Shown here in pieces: positions 1-11,536 of a stretch of DNA of 64,000 bases. The notes beneath the pieces were generated by a model that saw only the letters and a program-made list of their open reading frames with translations, was not told the origin of the DNA and made no database searches. The first letter of the stretch is position 1; each line of letters starts with the position of its first letter. Both the position numbers and the translations under genes were made by a program. This stretch comes from Luidia sarsii (taxonomy: Eukaryota; Echinodermata; Asteroidea; Paxillosida; Luidiidae), in assembly GCA_949987565.1 (NCBI GenBank), contig OX465119.1:11313441-11377440 (forward strand), in the 5' to 3' direction.

Positions 1-3000
1 ATCTCCAAGTGTTTGGCCGTGAACACCGCCACTGCTCATCCGCACGTGAGCAAGGGCGTGGTCTACAACATGGGCACGTCCATGGGTTCACGACCCGTGT
101 ACCACATCATCAAGATCCCCGTGCCGGGAGGTGAGTGTGTCCTTAGCAACGGCCCCCAACATGGCCGGCCCTGGAACTATGACCCTTTTCAAAAACCCGG
201 CTTAGGCTTCGGCTCCAGCTTCATCTCTGTTGTCCAAAAGCTGAAATCACAGGTTGGAGTCTTTGTTGAAGTTGAAGCTTTGGATTCGTATTTTTTTTTT
301 TCAAAACGCCGTGTAACATTGAGAAAACGAAGCCAAAGGTCTCCCGTTTTCATGCCTTGTACTTTAAAATGGATGATCAAAATGGAGACAAAGCCGGAGC
401 CTGAGCCTAAGACGGGTTTGAATGGGGGAGGGGAGGGACCGGTCTTGGCTGAGTTCGTTAAACCTTCCCGGCGTCTACCCCAGGTCAGCCCCGGTCGGTT
501 CTGCCCACCTTATGCCTCAGCTACCCAGCCTGAAAAGTGTACGGCCTACCCATTGAAAACAATCAAATGCACCCCGTGTAGACAGATGTGACATCCCCCT
601 TGCCAAATACCGTAATTTCTTCGGCCCTTGCAAATTGAGGTAAGTATGCTAGCGCCAACAACTTATTAAGAAGAATATCCCGACTAACGGCAACTGCCAC
701 GATTCCCAAGAGACATAGAAGAAACTGAAATCGTCTTCAAGTCCCTGAAATGGGGGAAGACACCCCGAACAATGTGCTCTCTGATATCTTAGGCTGTATT
801 CATATTCACCACAATTACGTAGAAGGCAGTGACGCAGAGGGCACCAGCGATGGAAAGGGCACCAGCGATGGGAAGGCCACCATCAATGGGAATGACACCA
901 GCGATGGGAAGGGCACCAGCAATGGGAAGGCCACCATCAATGGGAAGGCCACCAGTAATGGGAAGGCCACCAGCGAGGAGAAGGGCACCAGCGATGGGAA
1001 GGCCACCAGCGAGGAGACCGATCCGTTGGAGAGGGCAAGCGTCCTGTGTAGCATCCCCTCCTCGACCTATAGCCCCGCCTACTTCCACAGCTTCGGCATC
1101 ACCGAGAACTACATCGTGTTCCTGGAGCAGCCGCTGGTAGTCAACATCCTCAAGTTTTTAACCTCCAAGGTGCGCGGTGTCGCACCCGCCTCATCTCTGG
1201 AGTATCACCCCGACAGAATGTAAGCTACACTTCCATCATCCTCACCACAGCCATTCCACTCTGGGACAACCTTTCCAAGAACAACTCATAGCGCCCTCAT
1301 GGTCTTGATGCCTCACTGATAAACAACCGGTACTGCTGACAAGTGTGTAGTTCATTGACCCCGATTGGTTATTTGACGCTGTGTAATGACATAATGTATA
1401 GCGCCCTCATTCGATTCTGCGGGTTCACTTAGGCCTTTTCGAAATGAAGGCTTAGGCTCGGAAATGAGAGATAAGGTCCAATCTACAATTTGGAGTGTAG
1501 CTACAAGACCTGATAAATGTTTGGGTCTGAACTGCCTCGCATTTAAATTGAGAGGATTTATACAATGATCTATGGCAACTTGAATTTATGTTCTGGGCCC
1601 ATAAGTAAAACTGATATATAGCGCCATCTTGGGTCTTAATATGTTCACTGGTTAACTGCCCCCGGTGATCCGTCACGATGGTCAGGTGCCGCTTCCACCT
1701 CGTCAATCTGCACACGGGCGAGGTGCTGAGCACCAGGTACCATACCGAGGCCTTCTTCAGCTTCCACTTCATCAACTGCTACGAGGAAGACGGTCACGTG
1801 GTGGTGGATCTCTGTCGCTATGTCAACGGAGACATCTCAAGCATGATGACCCTAAAAAACGCCAGGGAAAGGGACGGCCTGGAGATGGACGCGTTGCGTC
1901 CCTCCAGATTCGTGCTCCCTCTCCTGCAGAACGTAATGAATAATCTCTTTTTTTAGCGGTTTTGGGTATGAGAGTGACACGGCTTACCCTTTTGTTGCTC
2001 CGGGTGAGGCTGAAGGGTTGCGGTCGGTTCTGAGGTCGGTTGCTTCTTCCGTCCCCTGTCTGGTTCGGAATGTTCCGTCCCTAATTAAATGCAATTGATT
2101 CTATGTACAATCCCGTAGTAAATTTGCCTTGGTTTTCTACGAGGACAGTTGCCGTATAGGAGTGTAAACTGCCAAATCGGTTTCTGTCCCCACTTCTGAC
2201 CACTATTTTCAAAAGGAAGGAGCCAGTCCAGGAAGAGTTGTTGCTTCCTTGAAGGGTGTGAGCAGACTGGGTTTTTTGGGGGGGGGGGGTTAAGAAAAGG
2301 CAGTGGGCTTTTTCTCTGTGGTGGAGTTGTGAAGCTAAGGTCATTGTGCCCTACTTATCCTCACAAAGTAAAGGGTTACTTATAAACTAAGTATCCTCTC
2401 CCTAGCCAGGGTGGGGTTTAACTATTCACACCTCTGGACAACATCTGGATCAGCTGGCCAAGGAATTCTAAACTGTTCACTACACTTTAATACCAAGAAG
2501 GTTTGCTGTAGCACCACGTTCAAGATCTCTTCAAGAAGGAGGTATGGTTCTGAAAACAACCTGAGTGGTAATTCGGGTGTTACCACTCAGGTTCTTTTCA
2601 GAACCATTGGTATGGTTCTGATGTATGGTTCTGAAAAGGGCCCGAGTGGTAACTCAGGAGTTACCACTCGGGTCCTTTTCAGAACCATACCTCTTGCTTG
2701 AATGGTTTTTGCATATGGTGTCTCCGCAAACCTTCTTGTGTTGTGTCCTTCCACTATGCATAGTCTTAAGTCTTATTTCAATTATGAAAATAATCAATAT
2801 GTAAATATATCTATACCTTATGAACAGCGTAAGGTGAAGGGTGGAGCATAGATTCTGTACCCTCACCTGCGAATCTCAAAACCAAGCAGACAAATAATAA
2901 ATGACAACTTGTAGAACAAGGACAACAACAAAGGGACAGGCAGAACATGACAGGCGGGACCAAGTATAATTATTCATCATTCATTCTAACAGTTAAGCAA

Positions 3001-6000
3001 TTGGGGTTTTTCAATGTTTTGGTAAATATCGAAGTTGGTGATGATCTGATTGTGACACTGAGCCTGTTCCAGAGGTCAATTCCCCGGTGAACAAGGCCAC
3101 GTTTTAAAACGTTCGTTCTGCTTGAAAAATACGAGTTCCTTTGGCAACGTTTCCAGTGTTATGTGAATAATAATTGTCCGAGGTGAAAGTTAAACAAAAT
3201 AACATGGGAGTAGTTAAACATGAATTTACTTAAATTCAGGTAGTATAGGTCATTAACTCGCAAAACCTTAATACAAACGAACATCAGTGCATTATGATTG
3301 GTTTATAAATTTCATTCTTTATCTCGCTTTAATCATAATATTCTATAATGATGTCTTAAGCTTCAAAATTAATACCAGGAGTAAACCTGCTACAAGGCAT
3401 TGCTACCAATCACAACCTCAAAACCTACACCTGTTCTGGTTAACTCAAGAACCTCTGCTGGTAATTCTTTACTCTTCTCTGGTGCCTGGTTCCAGAAAGA
3501 GGAGAAGGAGGGCGAGGAGCTGGTGACCCTCGCTGGTAGCCGCGCGTCAGCGAAACTGATCGAGCATGACACCGTCCACTGCTCTTACGAGAACTTGAGT
3601 GACATCGGTGAGTGACGTGGGTTCGTATAATGTGTGAATATCCTCTTAGCAAGATATCGTGATGTTGAGATACTTGGTAGAATGTTAACGCCGATAATGC
3701 ATTGTCCATGTGCATTTATGTACGAGTGTATTAAGGTCTACTTTGCACTCATTTCGACATTGGTTCGATGAAGGTCCATATAATCATCTAAATGTCCGCT
3801 TTGGGCCACCGTAGCATCTGCAACAGAGCCTCCTGTCGTATAATTCATTTCATGTACAACTATGGCAAGGATTTAAAGGCCCAATACAACATTGGGAAGA
3901 TCAAAAAGCATCGATGTCCACAGATTCCCTTCTAATTTACAGTTTGTAGATGGTCATGATACAATCCTTATGTTGAAATCTTACGGTCTTGGATGCTGTA
4001 CTTCTCGAGAAATCTCCATTCAAACATTGACAAAAAGTTTATTTCTCGCAAATAATTATTACCATTACCATTTGAGGTAAAACCTTCGCAAGATTTCTTT
4101 TTTGTAATGTTTATTGGCTTAAAATACAAACTGTGGAAATCTTTTGACCTTTACCAATATTGTATAATGGTCTTTAAACAAAGCCATAGACAGACAACAT
4201 AAGTCGAATGGGCAACTCGTTTTGAGTGAGTTGGTCTTTGACAGACGAATTGCCGTTAATTAATCTCAATAATGAGCGTCCACGGTATCCATTTCAAACC
4301 TCTGGTGTGGTCTGTTTCTCTTGGCCAACGCATTGCAAACTCTTGAGGGCGCACTATTGTGAATCGCCCGTATTGGCCAACGCATTGCAAACTCTTAAGG
4401 GCGCACTATTGTGAATCGCCCGTCTGGTTTGATCTGTTTCTCAGCCATGGAGCTCCCGAGAATCAACTACGAAGGCTACAATGGCCGGCCCTACCGCTAT
4501 TTCTACTCCATCAAGGCTGACCAACGCCAGGTAATCATGTCCTCCTCGAGATATTTTTTTCTCCCTGGCCAATTGCAAGTTGATAACAAAACCAAAAACC
4601 TTACCGATCTTAGAAATCGGCAGGCAGAACTTCACATCGTGTTCAACTGGCAACATTATACAAATCTGATGTACACAAATGTTGCAAACTGCTTACTGAC
4701 TAAAATTACCAAAATTCAAATCTAGAAATTTAGTGGGCATGACGTTTCGATCCTAGCTGGCCCTTTCTCAAAGGCAGAGTGACAAGGACAAAACAGATAC
4801 ATGTACACGAAGGAAGGGGGAAGAGTGTGAATATGACTTCGTGTTACTGCTATGTCCTTGTCACTCTGCCTTTGAGAAAGGTCCTGCTTCAATCGAAACG
4901 TCAGGCCCACTATTTGTTTAGATTATACAAATCTATGAAAAACGGGATGCATTTCGAGAACCAGTTGGTTGGCTGCGCCGTAGACGTGAATACATTATTA
5001 TTTTAACAGTTTTGAAAGTTACAAACTGGGTTTTTCATTTCAAGCAAATGAATGAAAAATGCTGCTTTTGTATAATATTATGGTAATTTGTTTGTCTTAT
5101 CTTCTCAAACCTGGAAGCTTTTCAAGGTGGATTGCCGGAAGAAGTTTGTGGCCGCGGAATGGGGGTGTGAGGACGGGGACTATTACCCTTCAGAGCCCGT
5201 CTTCATCCCTGATCCTGACGGACAAGACGAAGACGACGGTACGAAACCACACACTCATTTTCCCATACGAGGTTCCCACAATGATAATTATAATTAGTGT
5301 AGGCCCTTTACGGATCTGGCTCGGGCTCAGGTTTCGTCTCCGCCAAATTTAAAAAATCATTGGCTCGATAAGTACGGTAAAGAGTATTCACCAAAAAACT
5401 GGGGCCAAACGCTTGTTTCTAGATGCCTGTGAAGTTATAACGGGTAAGAGAAATATGATCGAATCCTAAGCCTGAGCCTAAGCCTTCATTTCGCTTAAGA
5501 CCATAACCCGAACAATTCAGCACTCAAAAATGTTTGGCACAATCGCTTGGCTGAAACTGTGTCTTGTTTTACACAATTGGTGAGTGAATTTGACTCAAAC
5601 AAGGCAGTAGTTAGGTTTGTTATTAACCGATACTATTATTTAGGCAAATGTTTTGTCAAATATTTCCCGATTATTTTTTCACTCTCACTGAAATCTCGCC
5701 GGAACAAGAGTCATGTTTTCGTCAACCATTATATTATTTGCCTTTCCATCTCATGTGGTACCCTGATTGTGCACAGATTATCAAAGGACTTATTCGGTAG
5801 ATTCTTTCACCTTTTCACTTCGATTGTTTGTCGGTGCGATTGTTGTGGTTCTTCCCCTGGCTGTGACTACTACAAACCTTCAGGCTATTGTCCCCTGGTC
5901 GTGAAATCTTATTTCTATCAAAAATAGGTGTGGCTCCTTCAAATTCTTTCATAGGATATAAAAAAACCTGCTTTGAACGTTGCGTAACTTGTTTGGGGAT

Positions 6001-6192
6001 TCTATCTCTCCCGTTGTCTTGCTGGCGATAGGCGTGGTTCTATCCCTGGTGGTCACCTCCCACGGCCCCGCCAAGAACCCCTTCCTCCTGGTCCTAGACG
6101 CGCGCACCTTCACGGAGATCGCCCGGGCACAGGTAGAAGTCGAGATGCCGTTCGCCTTCCACGGGCTCTTCGCTCACGGCCTGGTGGAGTGA
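1..6192 (+). CDS. Carotenoid cleavage oxygenase, BCO1-like, copy 1 (5' part outside window)
   Basis: Non-heme iron carotenoid oxygenase (BCO1/RPE65 family), predicted cytosolic or membrane-associated. Members cleave or isomerise carotenoids and retinoids. Visible coding exons by GT-AG and phase: 1-130 (exon 4, first six bases missing), 823-1219, 1686-1932, 3496-3607, 4445-4530, 5118-5238 and 6032-6192, ending at TGA. Iron-ligand histidines lie in the contexts ATAHPH (exon 4), YFHSFG (exon 5), FSFHFIN (exon 6) and FHGLF (exon 10). The exon 9 motif YPSEPVF holds a conserved second-shell Glu, and ELPRINY in exon 8 resembles vertebrate BCO1. Exon 5 opens with ten 6-residue repeats ([12 protein letters not shown] type), absent from vertebrate relatives. 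No frame break is seen. Exons 1-3 must lie upstream of the window. Substrate and cleavage position cannot be read from sequence. An RPE65- or BCO2-like activity is possible. Confidence 0.92.
190..420. mobile_element. MITE-like element with GGCTTAGGCTTCGGCTC ends, intron 4 copy 1
   Basis: It begins AAAACCCGGCTTAGGCTTCG and ends with the inverted form GGAGCCTGAGCCTAAG followed by GGGTTT. A separate copy with the same body is at 53424-53676, which shows that this is a dispersed element. Related parts lie at 14585-14808 and 29276-29507. Confidence 0.7.
840..1019 (+). repeat. 18-bp coding minisatellite in exon 5, copy 1 (10 units)
   Basis: Ten in-frame units of the type GGCACCAGCGATGGGAAG, each encoding six residues of the form G/A-T-S/I-D/N-G-K. 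The last units contain SEEK and SEET. It sits between the end of the KIPVPG segment (exon 4) and the conserved [11 protein letters not shown] segment. Confidence 0.95.
2541..2692. repeat. Paired foldbacks in intron 6, copy 1
   Basis: Two adjacent imperfect palindromes. Each begins with TATGGTTCTGAAAA and ends with its complement TTTTCAGAACCATA, around a centre that is itself palindromic (GAGTGGTAA/TTACCACTC). The same words recur in the 82-bp satellite at 49.4-49.9 kb, so this looks like a mobile foldback family. Confidence 0.8.
3873..4177 (+). mobile_element. TTAA-bounded MITE-like element, intron 7 copy 1
   Basis: It starts with TTAAAGGCCCAATACAACAT and ends with an imperfect complement before TTAA. 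An element of the same family lies in intron 2 (13360-13723) in the opposite orientation. It has no coding capacity, so it is presumably non-autonomous. Confidence 0.65.
4322..4425 (+). repeat. 52-bp tandem repeat before exon 8, copy 1 (2 units)
   Basis: Two units containing CGCATTGCAAACTCTTGAGG and GCGCACTATTGTGAATCGCC, 52 bp apart, ending about 20 bp before the exon 8 splice acceptor. Confidence 0.85.
4732..4911. mobile_element. Foldback element (GACGTTTCGA family), intron 8 copy 1
   Basis: Arms of about 58 bp: left AGTGGGCATGACGTTTCGAT... and right ...ATCGAAACGTCAGGCCCACT, complementary with a few mismatches around a loop of about 65 bp. The left flank, TTGCAAACTGCTTACTGACT, also precedes the related copy at 63.3 kb, so the element probably extends further left. 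Confidence 0.8.
5308..5497. mobile_element. Short inverted-repeat element (AAATGAAGGCTTAGGCTC family), intron 9 copy 1
   Basis: The right end reads CCTGAGCCTAAGCCTTCATT and the left end GGCTCGGGCTCAGG. The internal GGCCAAACGCTTGTTTCTAG block recurs at about 51357-51376. Equivalents lie near 19801-19992 and 34423-34614. Confidence 0.55.
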
Positions 6193-9100
6193 CTGTCACA
6201 ATCTTCCCAAGGAATGGGGAATGCATGAAGCTTTGATACCCGCAAATCCTTTCCTCCTTCTCTCCATATTAGGCCGTTTATCTCTTACTGGTCTTTCCAT
6301 ATCTATACCGATGTTTGTCCTTGTCAGTCTGACCTTGTCTGTACTGGCATTTTCAAGAATTGTTTTTGGGTCATTGAATTCAGTAAAGTCTTTTGTATAA
6401 CTTTGAGCTATAAGCTGGAATTAATTTCTTATTGGAAAAACTGGTGTGGCAACTAATAACAGTCTAAAACTTTTTAATAAATAAATAAATATATGAATAT
6501 GAAAACTTTACGGATTTTGTATTAATTGGTGAAGGTAATTTTCCAAAAGGAATTTATGAAAAAATGTATTGTTTAAAAAACAAATTAAATATATAAACCT
6601 TATAATTTGTACAGTAATTAGTAAAATGTTTCCAAAATATTTTGTATTTTTAGAGTTATTAAAACTAAAACTATTGAGTTATCTAAAACTACTGTTTTCA
6701 TTTCATAATGAGGTTGAATTAAATTATAATATTTCAACAGTAATAATAATTATTATAATAATTTATTCCACTTATATTGCGTTCGCTCCAGGACCAGCCT
6801 GATCGAAAGCGCATTAGAACAAATGAATTCCACAAAACCTAATAAAAATAATAGTATACATAAAAGCAAGAGCAGTATTAAAAAGCCTTAGAGAACATAT
6901 TACATATAAATATAATGCATACTACTCAGAAAAAAATCAAGATATAAAATGAACCTAGCACAAAAATAAGTAATTACAGCAGTTAAAACCGAATAACAAG
7001 TTAATACAGGAAATTAGGTATATACAATTAGGATGAAATTAAAACAAATTAGCTAAATTTGTCCGAAGACTAGAAAAGGGGTCCTTTGACTGTTCAGAGA
7101 GCCAGCTTGAATTTCTTTGGTTTTTTGTCGCCGCAAATTTGCGATGACAACATCACAGTTTCCTGTACTCCACGTCCTGTTCGATCTCTTGTCAGACTGA
7201 AAGTGAAGAAGTCTACGAGGCTTTAAGGAGAATTTGAGGCTTTAAGGAGAATTTGAGGCTTTCAGGAGAATTTACCGCCTGAACCTCACAGTGGAGCATT
7301 GGACGACAGAGCACGGAATTGAGTTCAATTTAACTTCTCCCTAGTACACCGTACTCAAGACCAGTGAGTAATCACAGGCTAAACTAGTAATTTCGGATCT
7401 ATTTCGTCCGTAGCGCACCACAAGAAAATACGGACCTTGGTCAGTCGTGCTATAGAGCGGGTCAAGCACAGTGGCCCTTGTTTAGACGGATAAGGGCAGT
7501 TTCCTGCGAAATTTCCGTTGAAATGACCGACACCTTTCATTCAAATTCCATTTTTTTTATGACAAAGCATTGGCTACTCTCAAGCTGCAATTCTGTTTCT
7601 CGACAAACAATTTGTTTTTGATTTAGTTGCTATACCGACCGTACCTCTATCAGTTAGCTGTCCCTTTCATTGCCGTAAGATTCCTTTGTAGGAATCCGTT
7701 CTCGGCTTCTGAGAAAGACCACAATCACGATTATCCGAATACGATAACACTCCAAGGGCCAAAACTCGGCGCTGCCCTGCTGTATTGTCGCGAGACTGGA
7801 CTGGGAGACATTGTTGGTGACCTTCGCACATACAATAACTGCATTAGCCGTGTTGTACATCTGGCATAGTGTAGCTCAATCGACCCCCCCCCCCCGGTGA
7901 ATGTTAAACATACCCTCACATACGCATCGAACCGGCCAGGGACCGACATAGGCACATTCAAGAAGGGAGATCACACACGTACAGTGCAGACGAGGCGAAG
8001 TGACACACACTCTAGGCCTACATCCGGCGGGTTGTACACCGCTCCCTCACAGTCGTCCTGCGTGCTATCCGCCAGCGAAAACTCGCCCTCCTCCTCGTCT
8101 TGTCGTCGCCGACCGACGGAAGCGATTCGACCGTCCGTGGTCTTCCCCAGACGGAGACGACCGAGAGAAACCGAAGGTAATAAGTGTTTTTGAACAGTCG
8201 CAAGTCAGACCCCCCTGACTGGAACATTGAATGCCAGGAAGATGAAATAATGTAGACGCACAAACAGTGAATAAAAACGGTCCCAAACAAGATCCTTTAG
8301 AGACTCCACAGTTAAAGTCCAAACGTTTTGGACATTATAGTTCCTTGAATGAACACGCCTTGGCTTCTACCTGGCAAAAATAAGATTTCAGATAATCCAA
8401 GGTTTTGCCAGAGACACCAGATCTTAACTGAGGCGTTTCAGCAAAATACTATCTTCGTCTCCTGAAGACGAACATGCAGAGTACACTATGTTGCTAAAGA
8501 CCCATGGATTCTAGGAGTAAAATTCAACAACTAGCGAATCATCAACTTTCATGTTAAAATTTCCAGTTATTATAAGAGTGGCTCAGGTAATAGAGCTATT
8601 GATTCCATCATAAGTGGCAATCGGTTTACAGTGCAAGGTTGATTTAAGGTGGTCTGTAAATAACAAACAATCGTAGTTTATTGGAATTATTCCCGACAGA
8701 CCATTCTGAAAACTCAAAAGAGTCTACTTCGCCCACAGCAATTTTCTTTGCATGTGACCATCTCTTTTCAGAGCCATACTCCTTCCCTTAAAGGGATAAC
8801 AACATTGGTCGAGTTCAAAGAATAGCATCCATACGTTGTCTGATCCAACATATGCATGAAATAGCACACCTGTGAAAAAAGTCAGCTCAATCCGCCAACC
8901 GAGTCTTGAGAGAATAGTGAAAGCCGCCTCATGTATTGTCGTAGATTTTCAAGTTTTGGGGATTTCGTGTTTAGTGATTTCCAAATACTCATTTTTCTAC
9001 AAGCACAAATTCGGTTTTTACTTCTGAGACTGATCGTGGTGCAAAATGTGGGCAACTTGAGGCTTCAATTTTCTCCAGTAATAGGCTATACAAATAATGT

Positions 9101-9655
9101 TGCAAATAAATGCTTACTGACTAACGAAAGTGCACCCAAAAAGTCAATATCAAAAATCAGGAGGACCTTACGTTTCGATTACAGCAGGACCATTTTCAAG
9201 GGCAGAAAGGCTTCAAATTTCTACTAGTAAAACCAGACTGCCGTTTCGATTACTAAAAGTATATAACCTCTTCTTTTCAGTTTCTGCTTGTAGATTTTCA
9301 GGCTTTCAGATTTCGCTTCAAGTATTTCTCCAAAACTCCACTTTTCTGCTGGCAGAAAAGTGGACGTGTACTTTGAACTATGGATGGGTGCTGTAGAGCG
9401 GTTTTACGACACTAATCACCAACAGTTCCATTGAGTACAGGAGTGTAGTAGGAAGATGCAAGATTTTAAATTGATGTCCTTAACGCACCGCCAGTAGTTC
9501 ACGGTACAATCCCAACTCGACATTCGACCTTTTGATTGATTCAAAAACATTCAATGACAACATCAAACAGAATGTAATACTTTTATCGGCAACACTTTCA
9601 TTCAGCTTGTGACGTTGTTGCCGAATAAATCACCTGATCAGCGGAAGCAATTGCG
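6193..9655. other. Intergenic spacer 1, left part
   Basis: No gene recognised. It holds the AT-rich 3' flank of copy 1 (6.4-7.05 kb), a 20-bp tandem triplet near 7219-7269 (GAGGCTTTAAGGAGAATTT), and a CpG-rich patch at about 7.9-8.2 kb ending in a donor-like AAGGTAATA. It also holds degenerate pieces of the GACGTTTCGA family near 9.06-9.25 kb and a perfect short palindrome around 9337-9362 (CCACTTTTCTGC and its complement). Confidence 0.6.
6476..6489 (+). other. Candidate polyadenylation signal, copy 1
   Basis: Overlapping AATAAATAAATAAA about 285 bp after the stop codon. It fits a 3' end for the copy 1 transcript, but no transcript evidence is available. Confidence 0.4.
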
Positions 9656-10069
9656 CTAGTACGTGGGGCCTCTATGCAGCTCCTCGGTGTCAACAAACTC
9701 TTCGACGTCAACATGCTCCCCTAGCTGCCTAAACAATAATTGTCGGACAGTGCGGACCAAGCGCGCTCGCTGTGCGGCACGGGTACTACCTGACCAAAGT
9801 ATTGGAGGACTAGGGAGCGTGTTGGCATGAGGAGCATCACAGACGTCCTTGACGTCAGATACAGGATAGCGTGCCTGGACGGAATACCAGCCAGCGAACC
9901 AGACGGCCGCCAGACAGACACTCAAGCAATTAATCTGCCCGTTACCTTCGCCGCAAATTGAACACCCCTGGATTGGCCCCACTGAACGCAGTGAACTGCG
10001 GTCAAAGAAGTACAATGTGCACACACTTCTCAGACAATCAGTACACGCGCTACGCTCCGTTAAATTCAA
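9656..10069 (-). CDS. Hypothetical ORF in spacer 1, 137 aa
   Basis: Open frame starting at ATG with a cysteine-rich N-terminal third (motifs CTDCLRSVC and CSICGEG) and an acidic end. I recognise no family. The equivalent ORF in spacer 2 is nearly identical but reads 19 residues further, because spacer 1 has one extra base near 9676 (TATGCAGCTC versus TATGAGCTC). No splice sites or neighbours support expression. It could be a fragment of a mobile element or a chance ORF. Confidence 0.25.
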   Translation of the reverse strand: MNLTERSACTDCLRSVCTLYFFDRSSLRSVGPIQGCSICGEGNGQINCLSVCLAAVWFAGWYSVQARYPVSDVKDVCDAPHANTLPSPPILWSGSTRAAQRARLVRTVRQLLFRQLGEHVDVEEFVDTEELHRGPTY

Positions 10070-10075
10070 ACCTGA

Positions 10076-10345
10076 TCACAAAAATGTGACCCGTCACAGC
10101 AACATGGGGAATATCCCACCTCAACACTTTTCGAGTAACAACGCCTAAATTCAAAGTATCTTCACAATTTGATTAAAAATCAATTTTCTTTTTTATTTTT
10201 ATTTTCGAAAAGTAAATGTTTTGGCGGAAATTTTGATATCATTTGAAAGCTAATAATACACTCTTCCACATCATTAGAAAATCTCAAAAACTCAAAAGTG
10301 GGGGTTATTCATCATTAAGATGTGCCGGGTCACAAATGTGAGTAG
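10076..10345. mobile_element. Small element with GTGACCCG inverted ends, spacer 1
   Basis: The left end reads CACAAAAATGTGACCCGTCA and the right end CGGGTCACAAATGTGAG, inverted relative to each other, with about 240 bp of non-coding AT-rich sequence between. The same element lies at about 24569-24840 in spacer 2. Confidence 0.55.
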
Positions 10346-10428
10346 ACCCCTACCGTGAGAGCCCCTATTGTTAGCTTCTGTTTCGCAATTGCTGGGAATT
10401 TGGGATTCTCGCTTCATGACTGCGAAAT

Positions 10429-10596
10429 CTACGGAGCCCCTAAAGGGACATTCGTTGAAAAGAAACTCTAAAACAAAACAAAATCTGTTCGTTATTTCGT
10501 GCGCGCGAAATCATTTCGAGCGCATGAAATAACGAACGATTTTCTATTTTGCTTTATAGTTTGTTTTCGACGAACGTGCCTTTAGGGGCTCTGTAG
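10429..10596. mobile_element. Long foldback element, spacer 1
   Basis: Near-palindrome over its whole length: it begins CTACGGAGCCCCTAAAGGGA and ends with the imperfect complement CCTTTAGGGGCTCTGTAG. The arms meet around CGTTATTTCGTGCGCGCGAA and TTCGAGCGCATGAAATAACG. Confidence 0.75.
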
Positions 10597-11267
10597 AAAT
10601 AAGATTTATCAGCACATGGACATCTATCTACACACGTATTCAATTTCATCGAACATGAGATCAATGGAGGGGGGCATACGATACCCCTGTATTATCATAG
10701 AGCGAAATAGCCCAGTACACACACGATTACAGATAAAGCCTTGATAAAAGCCACATTGCGGACATGTGATTGTGCCTGGGAAGACTCGCTGATACGGAAC
10801 GTGCAGTCTTAACACCTTTCCAGACGACTCGGAGAAAAAAATCGCAGGGTTTGAGAAAATGTGTCATGCATGAGAAATCTTACAAAAGTGCCATCGTGTG
10901 AAAGGTTACCAATGCTTGAGAGTGACAGACGTCCCTGGTGAACCCTTTGAGAGATTTTGTCGTAGGTCCGGACCTCCACCAAAATCTTCCGCTAGCGGAG
11001 GATTTCTCACGGGACCCTTGACAATATCTATCGTGTGAAGGGAGGAACTGGTTATTGTACAACGTCGCATTCTATACGCTTAATTCTCTCTCAAGCCTTG
11101 CGAGGTTTTTTTCAGCGTCGTCTGAAAAGAGCTTACATTGATTAATTTCGCAGGATGATACGCAAACATGCTGACAAACGTAATGCAATCTGGTGACCGA
11201 AGTGACCGAAATGCAACGATAAAAAGGGCAAAAAATAGTTGACTATTTGGGAAAGTCACCATCTAAG

Positions 11268-11334
11268 GGCTGGATAGCTCAGATGGAAGAGCACTGATAC
11301 GTTAAGGTTTCGTGTTCAAGTCCCGGTCCAGTCA
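11268..11334 (+). mobile_element. tRNA-derived SINE head, spacer 1 (degenerate)
   Basis: Begins GGCTGGATAGCTCAGATGG (pol III A-box like) and ends TTCAAGTCCCGGTCCAGTC (B-box like, first G lost). Acceptor-type ends GGCTGGA/TCCAGTC pair, but the anticodon arm does not fold well. The flanks ACCATCTAA and CTTGGCATT are shared with the 50.26 kb copy. Confidence 0.6.
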
Positions 11335-11536
11335 AAATTTCTTGGCATTCTTTAAAATTAATTCAATACAATAATGATATAGACCCTATTTGGGACGAAT
11401 CTCAAAACTTAGGAGCCCCTGACGTTTCGGTGCTGGTCCGACCTTTCCCAAAGGCAGAGAATTGAAGGTTCTGCTAGGCCCTCCTAATTTATGAGATTTA
11501 TCCCACAGATATATTTTTGCTCGATTGTTCGAGACT

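Noticed and set aside
8000..8322. Overlapping small Arg-rich ORFs in the CpG-rich spacer patch
   Set aside because: Mutually overlapping frames on both strands with no family resemblance. GC-rich composition explains them.
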